Positions 23,701 through 37,126 of a stretch of DNA of 37,734 nucleotides are shown here, in pieces. The notes under the pieces are model-generated. The model searched no databases. It was not told the origin of the DNA and saw only the letters and a list, made by a program, of their open reading frames with translations. Numbering within the stretch: the stretch's first letter is position 1; every line of letters starts with the position of its first letter. The translations under genes were made by a program, and so were the position numbers. The stretch comes from Entophlyctis helioformis (taxonomy: Eukaryota > Chytridiomycota > Chytridiomycetes > Chytridiales > Chytriomycetaceae), in the NCBI GenBank assembly GCA_025526915.1, contig JAHLKH010000222.1:1-37734 (forward strand), in the 5' to 3' direction.

Positions 23701-25145
23701 CTCCACAACTTCAAGGACATTGTGGATGATTTGGAGTCGAGCGATCGTCTCGCATGGAAAGGTACTTGCCCTGGACTCAACAGCATCGATCACTCCCACA
23801 CTTACGCTGATCCTTTTCTCGCTTGCCTGGCAGACGAATCCCTTGCTCTGCTTCACGACAATCGTGATCGTACCATGCTCAAGCAGCATGCCGACACGGC
23901 AGACACGCTTGCGACAAAGATCAGTGGGAGCGTGTTCCCTGAGCTTCCGGTGAGTGAGGGCTGCTTTGTTCATGCCGCGTGTGCTGAAACGAGCGGCTGT
24001 ATCTGACTATGCCGTATGCACGATCCAGGCTGCGTGGTGCAAGATCCACAGTCTGGAGTCGCTGATTCTGCGCAAGATTGTGAAATCGTCGTTTGAGGAG
24101 ACCGAGGAGCTTGAAAATGCCCTCGAGGCTGCGGTGATGGCTCGGGACTCTGACGTATGTAAAGGCTCTCTGTCTTTATTGATGGCTCGTGGCGTCGCTT
24201 TCAGGCTAAAATCTCGGTTGCATTGGCCACAGCCCAAGCACAGGCCTGCCGAGATTCTTGTTGCAGTGTCGAGACTCCTAGGCGGCCGCATTGATGAAAA
24301 CCAAATCGTGCCGGGTATGGACTGGCTCTCGAGGTAGATGGCCGTGATGCAATAGGCAACTGACTCTACAGATGGTGCATCGTCCATCCAGCCTGGGAGT
24401 CTGTGCTGGCCAAGTACACTGGTATGTGTTGATTGTGTGTGAGGCGTTGATTGCAGCTGATGGGCATCGTTTTGACGCTTTTTGGGCATGTGCATGCAGA
24501 GCTGGCCGACATGATCATTGAGTGGAATGCGACTGGTCTTACACGCGTGCAAGCAGAGCGCCTGACTGCGCTCGTTGAGGTGGGAGACTGGCTGATAGTG
24601 GGCTTGTACCAGACATGTGCAAAGGGTCGACGTTCACTCACATGCACACAAACCATCTTTTGTGGTGCACAGGCCACCATCTACATCACAGCTGCTTTCT
24701 ATATTGCGCTACCGCAAGAGCCGTCCAAAAAGGGCAAGACGCCAAAGGCCCAACAGCAGCAGCAGCAAAAGTCGGTCGATCCAGTCGTTGCTGAATCTCG
24801 CGACGCGTTCTGCAAGGTTCTCCAGCGAGTGTCGGCAGCAGTCGATGCCCAACTCAAGGAACTCACAGGTCTGCCCAAGGCAGCCTTTTCCAAGCAGGCA
24901 CTCGGCCAAGTGGCTTCTTCCCTGACTGCGTGCCACGCCAACAAGTCGGAGCAAGTCTTGGAGGGCACGGAGGTGAGTGATGCTCAGGGTTTGTGAGTAT
25001 GGATGCTTTCCAAATGACTGACTGACTGACTGGAATGGTGCAATAGATTGTCGGCAAGGTTGCGGATAATCTCCAACGCAGCTGGGTCCAGTCACTCAAG
25101 GGCTTTGCCCAAGAGTTCCGCCTTCGATATGCGAGCCTTGTTTGA
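20718..25145 (+). CDS. NAA25: NatB N-terminal acetyltransferase auxiliary subunit NAA25 (Mdm20)
   Basis: NAA25 anchors NatB to ribosomes and supports NAA20 in acetylating Met-Asp/Glu/Asn/Gln N-termini. I infer 22 exons: 20718-20843, 20987-21131, 21260-21378, 21460-21534, 21605-21704, 21771-21960, 22056-22130, 22205-22323, 22399-22583, 22659-22791, 22864-22956, 23033-23140, 23221-23390, 23466-23513, 23596-23761, 23834-23949, 24029-24154, 24233-24333, 24372-24421, 24500-24579, 24673-24972 and 25047-25145. The total is 907 residues (human about 970). TPR-like helices run throughout. Family matches include KYYFWAVTSVYLQ, FRGPFLAKLLF, FKLLLIRLYFEIG and the QAFKFGSFSK-IPEFIKF junction. A basic poly-Gln linker lies in exon 21. 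The intron at 24334-24371 is only 38 nt. The exon 18 start is uncertain (24233 keeps frame; a stronger acceptor at 24204 does not). Confidence 0.92.
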
Positions 25146-25281
25146 GCCGTCTCGGCCAAAGACGAGCATGAGAGTGAAATGAAAACGATGCCAGTGCATG
25201 TTACTGATCGGCTGGCTTCATTGGCAAAATGGGGATGTTGGATGGGAGTTGACAGCTGCAGCGCATCTTGGGTTGGCCGCA

Positions 25282-28195
<2,914 letters not shown>

Positions 28196-28198
28196 TCG

Positions 28199-28843
28199 AT
28201 GGCAAAAACGGCGACGGCGACTGCAAGGATCCGCAAGCGCACGCCGCTGCGACCGCCAACGCAGGCCGACGATGTGTGGGTGTCGCTGCGCTCGTCCTTT
28301 CCTGCGCTGCTGCGGCGCTGTCTCGACAAGCTCAAGCCTGCTCCGTAGGTGCTCTCGCTGGCTGTCTGCACCGCGCACGGGCATCCGACACATGGCCTGA
28401 TCCAACCCGTTGGCATGCGCCGGCCTGGCATTGGGCACCATGACAGAGGCAGCCGGTCAGCGGGCTCGGCAGGCATCACCATCCACGGGCTCGGCGCTGC
28501 CATTCATCGCGCATCCGACCTGGCCCTGGCGGTCCAACGCGCCTCGCCCGTCCCTCTCTCGCTGCATATCACCACCTCGTCCGTCACGCTTGTTGACGAT
28601 GTCTTGGACGCCAGCGATGCCGAGAACCCAGACAATGCAGACGACGACGACGACAACAACAGCGGCGCGGACGATGACGGCCATGTCCAGCGTCCACGCG
28701 GACACCCATCGACCCAAACACGCACCAACTCGGCCATCCACATCCGACTCAGGCCAGATGCGGCACCTGCTGCATCTGCACCTGCGGGATCTACGCTGGA
28801 GCAGGCAGAGCCGCAAGTACGGCAGAAGCAAGGCGAGGCATGA
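28199..28843 (+). CDS. POP7: RNase P/MRP subunit POP7 (Rpp20), Alba-like
   Basis: Pop7/Rpp20 pairs with Pop6/Rpp25 as an Alba-like heterodimer on the RNA of RNase P and RNase MRP (tRNA and rRNA processing, nucleolus). Two exons (28199-28344, 28447-28843) give 180 residues. The N-terminus IRKRTPLRPP then DDVWVSLRSSFPALLRRC matches Rpp20. After the intron come ITIHGLGAAIHRASDLAL, TSSVTLVDDVLDASD and NSAIHIRLRPD, the conserved Alba fold ends. An acidic Asp-rich loop of about 30 residues lies before the last strand, and the tail is Ala/Gln-rich. It is divergent from phosphoglucomutase, with only three bases between start codons. The stop is 86 bases from the TRP4 stop (convergent). Confidence 0.9.
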
Positions 28844-28929
28844 CGAGAATGCCAGCATATATACATACGATTCACCAATGGATCGCTTCATTCATTGGCA
28901 GAGCAGTCAAAGGAAGACAGGAGGGCCGG

Positions 28930-30179
28930 TCAGAGCTGCTGTGTGGCTTCGGCAAACAGTGCCAGCTGCCGTTTGGCAGAGCCAGACGCGATACTCTCTC
29001 GTGCAAGCGCAACACCTGTCTTGAGATCGGCCGCGACGCCTGCAACGTGCAGCAGAGCGCCAGCATTCAGCAGCACAAAGTCGAGGATAGGGCCCGTGAG
29101 CGATCCGTCGAGCAGCGATCGCATGGTGGCGGCATTTTCGGTCGCGTCGCCGCCAACCACGTCCTTGAGTGGATGTGCATCAAGCCCAAAGTCGGCGGGC
29201 GAGATGGTCCGCTCGCTGACCACGCCGCTGGGGCCAAACTCCCACACAAGCGTCTCGCCCTCGGGACTGATCTGTCGGCAGCAAGCCATGGCAGTTGGTG
29301 AGGTTGCGTGTGAGGGATCTCAGCGTTGGCAAGCTGAAAGTACCTCGTCAAGTCCCACGCAGCCGTGCACAACCCAGCCGTGCTGGACGCCGCTCAGATG
29401 CAGGGCCTCGGCCATGATGCGGCCGACGTCCCTTGAAAAGACTCCGACGATCATGCGAGACGGGCGAGCCGGGTTGATCATTGGGCCAAGCAGGTTGAAG
29501 ATGGTGCGCACGCCGAGCTCCTTGCGCGGGCCAGCAACGTGGCGCATGGCTGGATGGAAGACCTGGGCGAACAGGAAGCAGAAGTTGCGGTCGTCTTTGA
29601 GCAGCGTGTGGATCGCAGGTGCTGTGACGGCAGACAGCCGGCAGCCGAGAGCCTCGAGCACGTCGGCAGAGCCCGACGACGACGACGATGCCCGATTGCC
29701 GTGCTGTCCAGCCCATGCAGCGCCGGCACATGCGCAACGACACCGCCCACAAGTCAGTTCAACAGCCGATGCCGAGTTTGTTTGTCCGCACTGCAGCCGC
29801 TCGGGTTCACCTTGGCAACCTTGCAGCCGGCGCCTGCTGCGACAATGGACGATGCTGTGGAGACATTGAAGGTGTTCTGGCCATCACCGCCGGTGCCGAC
29901 AATGTCAATGACCGCCTGCGACGGCACTGACGACGACAGAGGCGGGTCGATGGCAACGGCAGCCTCGCGCATGGCGTCAACAACGGCAGCAATGGTCTGC
30001 GGGTCGTGTTCCTTGCCCGTGAGCTTGAGAGTGACCAGAAAGGCAGAGATCTGCGTCGGCGTGAGCTTGTTGGCCATGATGTCTGCAGTCGTCTGGCGGG
30101 CCGTCTCGGGAGAGAGCGCATCCTGCGGGCTGTTGAGAATCGCCTGGAGCGTCTTGTGGGTCGGTGTCGTCGTTGCCAT
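28930..30179 (-). CDS. TRP4: anthranilate phosphoribosyltransferase
   Basis: It transfers phosphoribose from PRPP to anthranilate, the second committed step of tryptophan synthesis (EC 2.4.2.18). Three exons on the minus strand (30179-29811, 29703-29344, 29271-28930) give 356 residues, normal for stand-alone fungal enzymes. The PRPP-binding loop [15 protein letters not shown] is at about 94-108. The AnPRT signature VAK-HGNRAS, then [11 protein letters not shown], spans the first intron, with a Ser run encoded by TCG repeats. [17 protein letters not shown] and GCVGLDE-ISPEGET follow, the latter split by intron 2. Both introns are phase 0 GT-AG. The start is the ATG at 30179 ([10 protein letters not shown]). 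Presence of a biosynthetic tryptophan gene excludes an animal source. Confidence 0.95.
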
Positions 30180-30232
30180 GGGATTCGGCGACCAAGTGCC
30201 CACCGTGGCCGACCCCAAAAGTCAATTCGCAT

Positions 30233-30242
30233 GTCACGTGAC
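30233..30242. promoter_or_regulatory. palindromic E-box GTCACGTGAC
   Basis: A perfect 10-bp palindrome with the CACGTG core, 54 bases upstream of the TRP4 start and about 310 upstream of RPS2. Confidence 0.45.
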
Positions 30243-30346
30243 CCAACTCACTTTGACCTTTGCGGATCCCCGCCGGCTGGCTTTCACCACATCAATCAAC
30301 ATCAACGTGAGTTTGGGAGCTCGACTGACGTTGCGAGGCACCGTCG

Positions 30347-30480
30347 ATCCCATCCCATCCCATCCCATCCCATCCCATCGTGCCTTCATGCCTGCGTGCC
30401 TGCAAGCTCCTGCTGTGCATCCATCGACCCATCCAGTCCATCCACCATCCATCCATCCATCCATCCATCCATCCATCCAT
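30347..30480. repeat. ATCCC and CCAT microsatellites upstream of RPS2
   Basis: Six to seven ATCCC units (30347-30379) are followed, after about 65 bases, by nine CCAT units (30445-30480). Both are C/T-rich on the RPS2 sense strand. Confidence 0.9.
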
Positions 30481-30554
30481 TTATACGCATGGCCGCCTGT
30501 ACTGACTGACTCGATGCGACACGATTCCCATTCGACTCGTTTCTGTTGTCCAGA

Positions 30555-31011
30555 ATGGCTGACAACGCAGCGGCCGGTAAGAGCAATGCGTGGCGGCTGT
30601 GGTACCGACCGACCCTGTTTGGACTGCTCGCTGACTGATGGTTTGCCCCCCACGACATGTCAACTGCGCTGGCTTCCGACGACCTGGCTGCTTCAACTGC
30701 ACCACCTTTCAATGTGGTTGTCATGCTGGACGTTGCAACGACGATGGGCTGCCTGGCGCTCTGCAGGACGTGGCTTTGGACGTGGACGTGGACGTGGCGA
30801 CCGTGGTGCTCGCGGTGACCGCGGCCGTGGTGGCCGTGGCGGCCCCCGTGGCCGTGGCCGCAAGGACGACGAGTCCAAGGGCTGGGTCCCCGTGACCAAG
30901 CTTGGCCGCCTGGTGCAGGACGGCAAGATCCGCTCGATCGAGGAGGTCTACCTCTTCTCGCTCCCCATCAAGGAGTACCAGATTGTCGACTTCTTCCTCC
31001 CCAAGCTCAAG

Positions 31012-31046
<35 letters not shown>

Positions 31047-31090
31047 GACCCGTGCTGGTCAGCGCACCCGCTTCAAGGCCTTTGTCATCA

Positions 31091-31122
<32 letters not shown>

Positions 31123-31548
31123 GTCAAGTGCTCCAAGGAGGTTGCTGCCGCCATTCGCGGCGCCATCATCCTTGCCAAGCTCTCGGTCATCCCCGTCCGT
31201 CGCGGCTACTGGGGCTCGATCCTCGGTGAGCCCCACACCGTGCCCGCCAAGGTCACCGGCAAGTGCGGCTCCGTCACTGCCCGTCTTGTCCCCGCCCCCC
31301 GCGGTACCGGCATTGTCGCTGCCCCTGTCCCCAAGAAGCTCATCCAGCTCGCTGGTATCAAGGACTGCTACACCACCACCCGCGGCTCGACCAAGACCCA
31401 GGGCAACTTCCTCAAGGCCACCTTCATGGCCATTGGCAACACCTACGGCTTCCTCACCCCCGACCTGTGGGCCGAGACTGGCTTCCAGAAGAGCCCTTAC
31501 CAGGAGTGGTCCGACTTCCTTGGCAAGAAGGCCGTCAAGCGCTACTGA
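30555..31548 (+). CDS. RPS2: 40S ribosomal protein uS5 (S2)
   Basis: uS5 sits at the mRNA entry side of the small subunit and affects decoding accuracy. Two exons (30555-30576, 30767-31548) give 267 residues. The first exon encodes only MADNAAA plus one base; the 190-nt phase-1 intron after a few codons is typical of fungal ribosomal protein genes. Exon 2 begins with the Arg/Gly-rich tail ([11 protein letters not shown]) and continues through [11 protein letters not shown], the S5 domain ([20 protein letters not shown]) and [11 protein letters not shown] to the end KKAVKRY. Codon use is far more biased to C- and G-ending codons (AAG, CTC, GTC, GGC) than in neighbouring genes, fitting very high expression. 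Confidence 0.98.
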
Positions 31549-31641
31549 TCTGATCGCCTTTCGTTGTCAATGAACTGGTGATCGCTTTGTCCTAAAATAC
31601 CACATTCCCTCTCCTCAAAGTCATCAACTCTGTTTGCGAGC

Positions 31642-32731
31642 ATGCCTGCCAGACAGCTCGCCGAGCTGGCATCGTCGCTGCGGACACTGTCGTCGTCGCA
31701 CATATCCAGGGCCGCACCCCATGCAGCTGCCCGTGTCGCTGCACAGACAGCTGGCCCATCAGACACCGCCGTGCAGTCTGCCGAGCAGCCGGTGGACCTG
31801 ACGCAGACACACCACATTCCGGGCAAGTACCTGTACCTGTTGCGACAGCCAAAGCAGACAAAGGAAACCAAGATCATCCAGCAGCTTGAACGGCAGGACA
31901 GACTGCACAAGAAGCAGCTGCAGCATGGGACCGATGCGCAGCAACTCCAGCAGCATCAGCGCACGGTGCACAAGGCAGCCGTCCTCAAAGTCGTTGATCC
32001 GCCAGCACTTGGAATCGTATCGACAAGGCAGCAGCAGCAACAACAGCATCAGCAGCAGCCATCAACTGGCGATCACAAGGGACTGCAACGAGAGCCATCC
32101 GGTGGGCCTCTTGGCGGCACCAGCACCAACGAGAAGCAAGGCCTGGAGCAACTGCCACGAGCGCATGGCAAGCGCCTGCACCTTGTGGAGTCGCTGCTGG
32201 AAGAAATCCGATCGTCGCGGCAGTTTAGAAGCCTGCTGTATTCAGACCATTGGCGAGTCAGTCGGGTAAGCTTACGCACGAGCCGACTGCCATGCCTCTG
32301 GTTCCTCGATAGCTGACCACTGGTGCATATGCAGATCTCCATGGCACCCAACGAAAAGACGTGTTCGGTGTGGTGGGCGTTTGAGGGCCTTGCTGATCCC
32401 GATCGTGTGCCCGTTTCGCAGGTACTCGTGGATGTACCTGCCTTGGATACCAGCCATGGTTGGCTGACTCGTGTGATCGTATTGGCATGCGCAGGAGTTG
32501 CTGGAGCAGACGCTGCTGAAGCACCAACCCATCGTGCACAAGACCATGCTGTGGATGATCCAAGGATGGCATGGGCAGTCGACGGCGCAAGGAGCGCGAC
32601 GCATTCCGGCCATCGTGTTCAGATACGACAGGGCTGTTGTTCAGCAGCAGAAGCTGGACGAAGCCTTGGATCGCATTCAACTCGAGCAGACTCTCCCGCA
32701 GACACGGCAGCAGGCACGGCAGCAGCAATAA
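31642..32731 (+). CDS. RBFA: mitochondrial ribosome-binding factor A (RBFA)
   Basis: RbfA binds the maturing small ribosomal subunit; the nuclear-encoded eukaryotic form works in mitochondria. Three exons (31642-32265, 32335-32421, 32495-32731) give 315 residues. The first about 35 residues are rich in Arg, Ser and Ala without acids (MPARQLAELASSLRTL), a typical mitochondrial presequence. A long Gln/His-rich linker follows. The RbfA domain starts at VESLLEEI and includes RVSR-ISMAPNEKTCSVWWAF, ELLEQTLLKHQPIV and the C-terminal PAIVFRYD, then KLDEALDRI. The tail is Gln/Arg-rich. The stop codon overlaps an AATAAA signal (32727-32732), and the next gene starts 43 bases later. Confidence 0.8.
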
Positions 32732-32732
32732 A
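32727..32732 (+). terminator. AATAAA poly(A) signal overlapping the RBFA stop codon
   Basis: The hexamer includes the TAA stop (32729-32731). Cleavage 10-30 bases later would fall between RBFA and the kinase ATG at 32775, giving RBFA almost no 3' UTR. Confidence 0.45.
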
Positions 32733-32774
32733 CGTGATCACAGCTTTCCATTCTCCGCCTGTTTGTCGTTTGCC

Positions 32775-35583
32775 ATGTCCAAGTTGGCTCCGCTCGACCC
32801 CGAGACGCTCTATCAGAAGCAAGGTAAGCGAGGGCGAGGGCGAGGGTGTGTCGCTTCTGTCTAGCGGTCGCTGGCACATGCTCAGCACAGACAGTTTTGG
32901 TGCTGCTTGCGCTGGACATGCGGAGCCAGCTGTGCCACCGCTGGGTCAAAGTCTCGCTCAACGTCGACTCGTGCTGGGCACATGACCGACATCCACAACC
33001 TCGACTCACTCGACTCGCCTGCTCCATCCCTCCTACTCACTCTACAGAGCGCATTGGCCGAGGCTCCTTTGGAGAGGTAACCAAGGACGGCCTCGACTGT
33101 GCACGCTCGCCCACGGGATTGGCTGAGATCTGGTTGAGATCTGCTGCTGACTGCCAGGCATTTGTCGGTCCTGCAGGTGTTCAAGGGCATCAACCTTCAG
33201 ACCAAAGAGACTGTTGCCATCAAGATTATCGATCTCGATGGTGCGTACACGAGCGGCCGTTATCTTGGTACAAGAGTGCTGGCTGATGATGCATGCAACA
33301 CAGAGGCCGAGGATGACATTGAAGACATCCAAAAGGAGATCGGCATCATGTCGCAACTCGACAGCCCAAATGTTACAAAATACTACGGATCGTTCATGAA
33401 GGGCTCCAAGCTGTGGATCATCATGGAGTACTGCCAGGGAGGATCCTGCCTTGACCTTGTGAGTTACCAATCAGCACACGGTCAACGCAGGACCTGGTCG
33501 CGTTGCTATTGTTGGGCACTGCCCTGCACTACCCTGCACTGCCTAACCATTGGTGATCCCTGGCCAGCTTAAGCCAGGCACCTTTGATGAGGCGTACATC
33601 TCCATCATCCTACGCGAACTCCTGATGGGGCTCGACCAGCTGCATTCCGAAGGCAAGCTGCATCGCGACATCAAGGCAGCCAATGTCCTCTTGTGTTCAG
33701 ACGGCCGAGTCAAGCTTGCCGATTTCGGTGTTGCAGGACAGGCAAGCTGTTTGACGCTTCCTGCTTGCTGCCGAGGTCCAGCTGATCATCTAACGCTCGA
33801 GTCGAGCAGCTCACAGCCACCATGACGAAAAAGACAACGTTTGTCGGGACTCCGTTTTGGATGGCTCCAGGTAATTGCTCTCGGATATGCATCACGCATC
33901 CATCCGTGTGGTTGGACTCACAATGGACGGTTGCACCACCGGTTTGTGGAGCAATGCAGAGGTTGGTGTGCATGGAGCGCTAAAGTATGAGGGCATTCCA
34001 TAGTCAGCCTTGGCTGATCCACGTTGCTTTCTGATATTGCAGGTGATTCAGCAAACAGGCTATGACAACAAGGCGAGTCTCCTCTTATGGATGGTTTCTC
34101 AACTCAAGTATGTGGTTCTAACCAGCATAGCATGTAGGCCGACATATGGAGCCTCGGCATAACGGCGATCGAACTGGCGAGAGGAGACCCGCCGTATGCG
34201 GATATGCATCCCATGCGAGTGCTGTTTTTGATCCCCAAAAATGATCCCCCTACTCTCGAGGGCAACTTTTCAAAGGCCTTCAAGGAGTTTGTCGCCCTGT
34301 GTCTTCAACGCGATCCTGAGCTGGTAGGAGCCTGGCAGATCGCCATTCCAGCGCGAAACCAATGCCACGGAATCGTGGACAGATGAGAGCGAGGCCCGCC
34401 TGACACTGAAACCTGCCGACATGTCCGTCGTTGTTCAGCGGCCACCTGCCAAGGAGTTGCTCAAGCATAGGTTTATCAAGGCAGCGCGTAAGACATCGTT
34501 CCTCACTGAGCTGATCGACCGCTACGACATGTGGATGTCGCAAAAGCAGTCCTTGGGTCAAGATGCTCGAAACGAATCGTCGTACGAGTGCGTTGTGCCT
34601 TTCGCCCTCGCCTTGCATTCTGCTGCTCGCATCATCATCACTAAGCCGCACCCGCATGTCGCACGCATAGCAGAGATGATGACGAAGGAGAGAGCTACAA
34701 GGATACCATCGACTCTTGGGACTTTGGCACGATCAAGGCATCACTGTCGTCCAAAAATGCCATTGTGTCTGCATCCATGTACTCATCAGAGGCACACCCG
34801 GCATCAGCATCATCCAACGGCAATGCACCAGCAACGGTCTCGTCAGCATCTAAAGCAGCATCTCCATCTCGGCATGGCGGTTCCAAATCGTTTGTTGTTC
34901 CTCCACCGCCACCGCCAAAACCTGGCTGGGCGTCGCAGCGACAAGCTGAAGGCGCAATGCGTACATCTCCCGTCCCTTTGACAACCTCTCCCGCGGCTGC
35001 TGCTGCTGCTGCTGCTGCCATATCATCTGGGTCCACTGCACATGGCCAGGGCCAGGGAAAGACAGGTGCATTCAACCCGCCCGCGTTCCGAGTGAACAAC
35101 GGCACAGACACGGTACGCGTCGCCCGTGGACATGGAGTAAGTTGAACCAGAACTGTGCGCATCGCATGTCTCTGAATAGCTGTTTGATATGCTCACCTGT
35201 CTCGTTGAACGTTTGCCGCGGTTTCCAACATAAAGGTCGTGACTTTGCTGACGGACCAAACGATTGCGCCAATTGTGGAGCAAGTAAGACTCAGTCGGCA
35301 TGGCATGGCATGCCTGTTCCCTGCTCTTGTTGGATATTGACCGATACAACGGTGACTGGACTCTGTTGGCAGTTTGGCAAACACCTCCAGCATGCGACGC
35401 GTCTCGGCCTTGTGGCAGCCTTTAAACGAGCTGAAGAGGTGGGAGCTATTCTCTGATGGGTTCCAGCCACGATGCTCTGATGTGTGCTCATTCATTTCTT
35501 GTGATGCTTGTCTTGAGCAGGAATCTCCACAAGATGTGCATGATATCCTCCAAGCACTTGGCCTGCAGTCAAACAACATCTAG
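32775..35583 (+). CDS. germinal-centre kinase III Ser/Thr kinase (MST3/MST4/SOK1-like)
   Basis: GCK-III kinases act with MO25 and striatin/STRIPAK modules in polarity, septation and stress signalling. Exons: 32775-32823, 33048-33076, 33177-33240, 33304-33458, 33568-33741, 33810-33870, a possible 2-nt exon 33960-33961, 34043-34072, 34138-34323, 34439-34587, 34674-35136, 35236-35283, 35373-35438 and 35521-35583. The product is about 512 residues. The kinase domain starts near residue 17: [11 protein letters not shown] (P-loop), [39 protein letters not shown] and LHP-like [11 protein letters not shown]. The C-terminal part has [11 protein letters not shown], a Pro/Ala-rich linker and a helical end ([12 protein letters not shown] to [11 protein letters not shown]) like the MST3/4 dimer region. 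Two introns are GC-AG (33742, 34073). Closest named relatives are MST3, MST4 and SOK1; the exact orthologue is not assigned. Confidence 0.9.
33960..33961 (+). other. candidate 2-nucleotide coding exon (AG) of the kinase
   Basis: Between ATGGCTCCAG|gtaatt (33870/33871) and gcag|GTGATTCAG (34042/34043) the APE motif needs two more bases, AG, to make Glu and keep frame. Inside that 172-nt stretch the sequence reads gcaatgcag-AG-gttggt, giving a canonical acceptor and donor on either side. The alternative is a 2-base loss at the exon 6 end (CCAGAG to CCAG). Confidence 0.35.
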
Positions 35584-35688
35584 GCATGGAGCTGCATGGG
35601 ATCGTCGGGGTTCGTGCGGTCTGTGGTTTCCATTGGCAGGACCTAATGCGAAGGGGGCAGTGGATGGGCATGGCGTCGAGCGGCAGAG

Positions 35689-37126
35689 TTAGTTGGGTGT
35701 ATCACAAATGTACTGGCGCGCAGCAGTGATCCATTCACATGCATGCAATGTTGTGCACGCACAATGTAGTCCACAAAACTAAAGTGGGTCGTTGTCAGCT
35801 GGATCATAAACTGAAAATCGAATGAGGGGTTAGATGCGTTGAGGACGAGAACAGCGATGCTGCCGCTTGACAAGGCACGCTGGCAAATACCTGTAGTGAC
35901 AAAATGCCCTTTGCATTGACTCGGACGGACGTCTTGTTGGACATGGCAAGAGCCCTCATGCAAGGCTGCAGCATGCTGAACTTGTACTTGTTCGTGCTGA
36001 GCTCAGAGCAGTGGAACGACTCAAGGACCTGTGTGTCGCGAGGATACTCGAGGGTAGATTCGCCAGCCAGGCCAGTTGCAGAGATGCACATGAACGGATG
36101 TTGTGGAGCAATCGTAAGCTGCAAATCGCTTGCAGTCGCATCAAGCTCCTCAAACGCGGTCTTGAGCCAGTCGGACTATGCCAAGCATCAAGAGAAGTTG
36201 CCAGTCAGCAGTTGGTTTGTTTGCATGCACAGTCAGCCCCACCGTCACGAGTGCCAATCTAGCATGCTGGCCCTTGGTTCGACCATGGTGCACGATACCT
36301 TCATGATAATCTTTCCAACCACCGGATGCTCTTCAAAGTTCAGATGCAGATCAGCCAATGTCTCAATGTCGTATGTGGCCAGATTGCAAGCGGTCACGAC
36401 ATTGCTCTCTTGAAGCCTGCCATGAAAGAGCGTCAATGGATGGGAATGCAATCACATGCAGCATGCATCGCGCAAGTCTCGAGTCGCTCTCCATCATGCA
36501 CCGCACATACATCAGCGTAAGCTCGCCGCCGCCTTGGGGAATGCTGAGCTGCAAGCTAACAGGCGAAGTCTGCGGAGCTGCATGTGGAGCAGTCTGCTCG
36601 TCAATACCGCCGCCACCCGATCCCGCAGTGCCAGCTCCCTGTCCCGAGCTGATGCCAGATCCTGGCTGCTGCTGTGCCCCAAAGATGGTCAAGCAATCGT
36701 CAAGACGCGAATGTCGACCATGAACGACAGCTCCCTGTCGTCTGTGAGCAAGTGCCATCCGACCATTTGAACTCGCGGAAGAGAGCCTTTGGAAGATACG
36801 CTTTGGCCTGGACCGTCTGCGAGTCCTCGGCTGTGAGACGCAGTCCCTCTGATGCGATTGTGCAGCATGCTTTCTGCTTGTCGTGACCGGTGGATTGTTT
36901 GATTGGCCGCAAGAAAAGTATCATGGATCAAGGGATAAGTGACGAGATTGAGGTCGAAGTCGCGGTCGAGGTTGAAGAAAGCCGGTGGGCGAACAGACGA
37001 TCGCAGGTGTAAGAGATGGCGGCTGAAGAGCGCCAACTGGCGAAAGCAGAAAGGCAGACGTACCTGTTTGAACGAGATGGCGCGGAGCAGCGTGACGAGC
37101 GGGGCGACGGATCGGAGCGACGCCAC
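35689..37126 (-). CDS. RAD1: RAD1 subunit of the 9-1-1 DNA-damage checkpoint clamp (5' end unresolved)
   Basis: Rad1 forms the Rad9-Hus1-Rad1 clamp loaded at damaged DNA to activate ATR/Mec1. Exons on the minus strand, 3' to 5': 35712-35689, 35810-35763, 36175-35891, 36416-36299, 36873-36511, and a first visible exon ending at 37064. Matches to Rad1: FVASLRSVAPLVTLLRAI; SEGLRLTAEDSQTVQAKAYL; DCLTIFG; LTLMLQESNVVTAC; SDWLKTAFEELDAT and LQLTIAPQHPF; FHCSELSTNKYKFSML; and KGILSLQ-FMIQ near the C-terminus. A Gly/Pro/Gln-rich insert follows DCLTIFG. Exon 36873-36511 has two frame breaks (near 36764 and 36694). No in-frame ATG precedes FVASL closely, so an upstream exon or a longer N-terminus must exist. 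The last intron (35762-35713) giving the end YICDTPN is tentative. Confidence 0.85.

Larger units (their letters stand above)
30180..30554. promoter_or_regulatory. divergent TRP4/RPS2 promoter region
   Basis: These 375 bases lie between two divergent start codons. They contain the 10-bp palindrome GTCACGTGAC (30233-30242), an ATCCC pentamer array (30347-30379) and a CCAT tetramer array (30445-30480). I see no gene. The CACGTG core could be a bHLH-factor site for the ribosomal protein gene, TRP4 or both. Confidence 0.5.

Noticed and set aside
29539..31548. A continuous 669-codon plus-strand frame running into RPS2
   Set aside because: Its first part is antisense to TRP4 and microsatellite sequence. 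RPS2 has its own ATG at 30555 and a normal intron, so the long frame is accidental.
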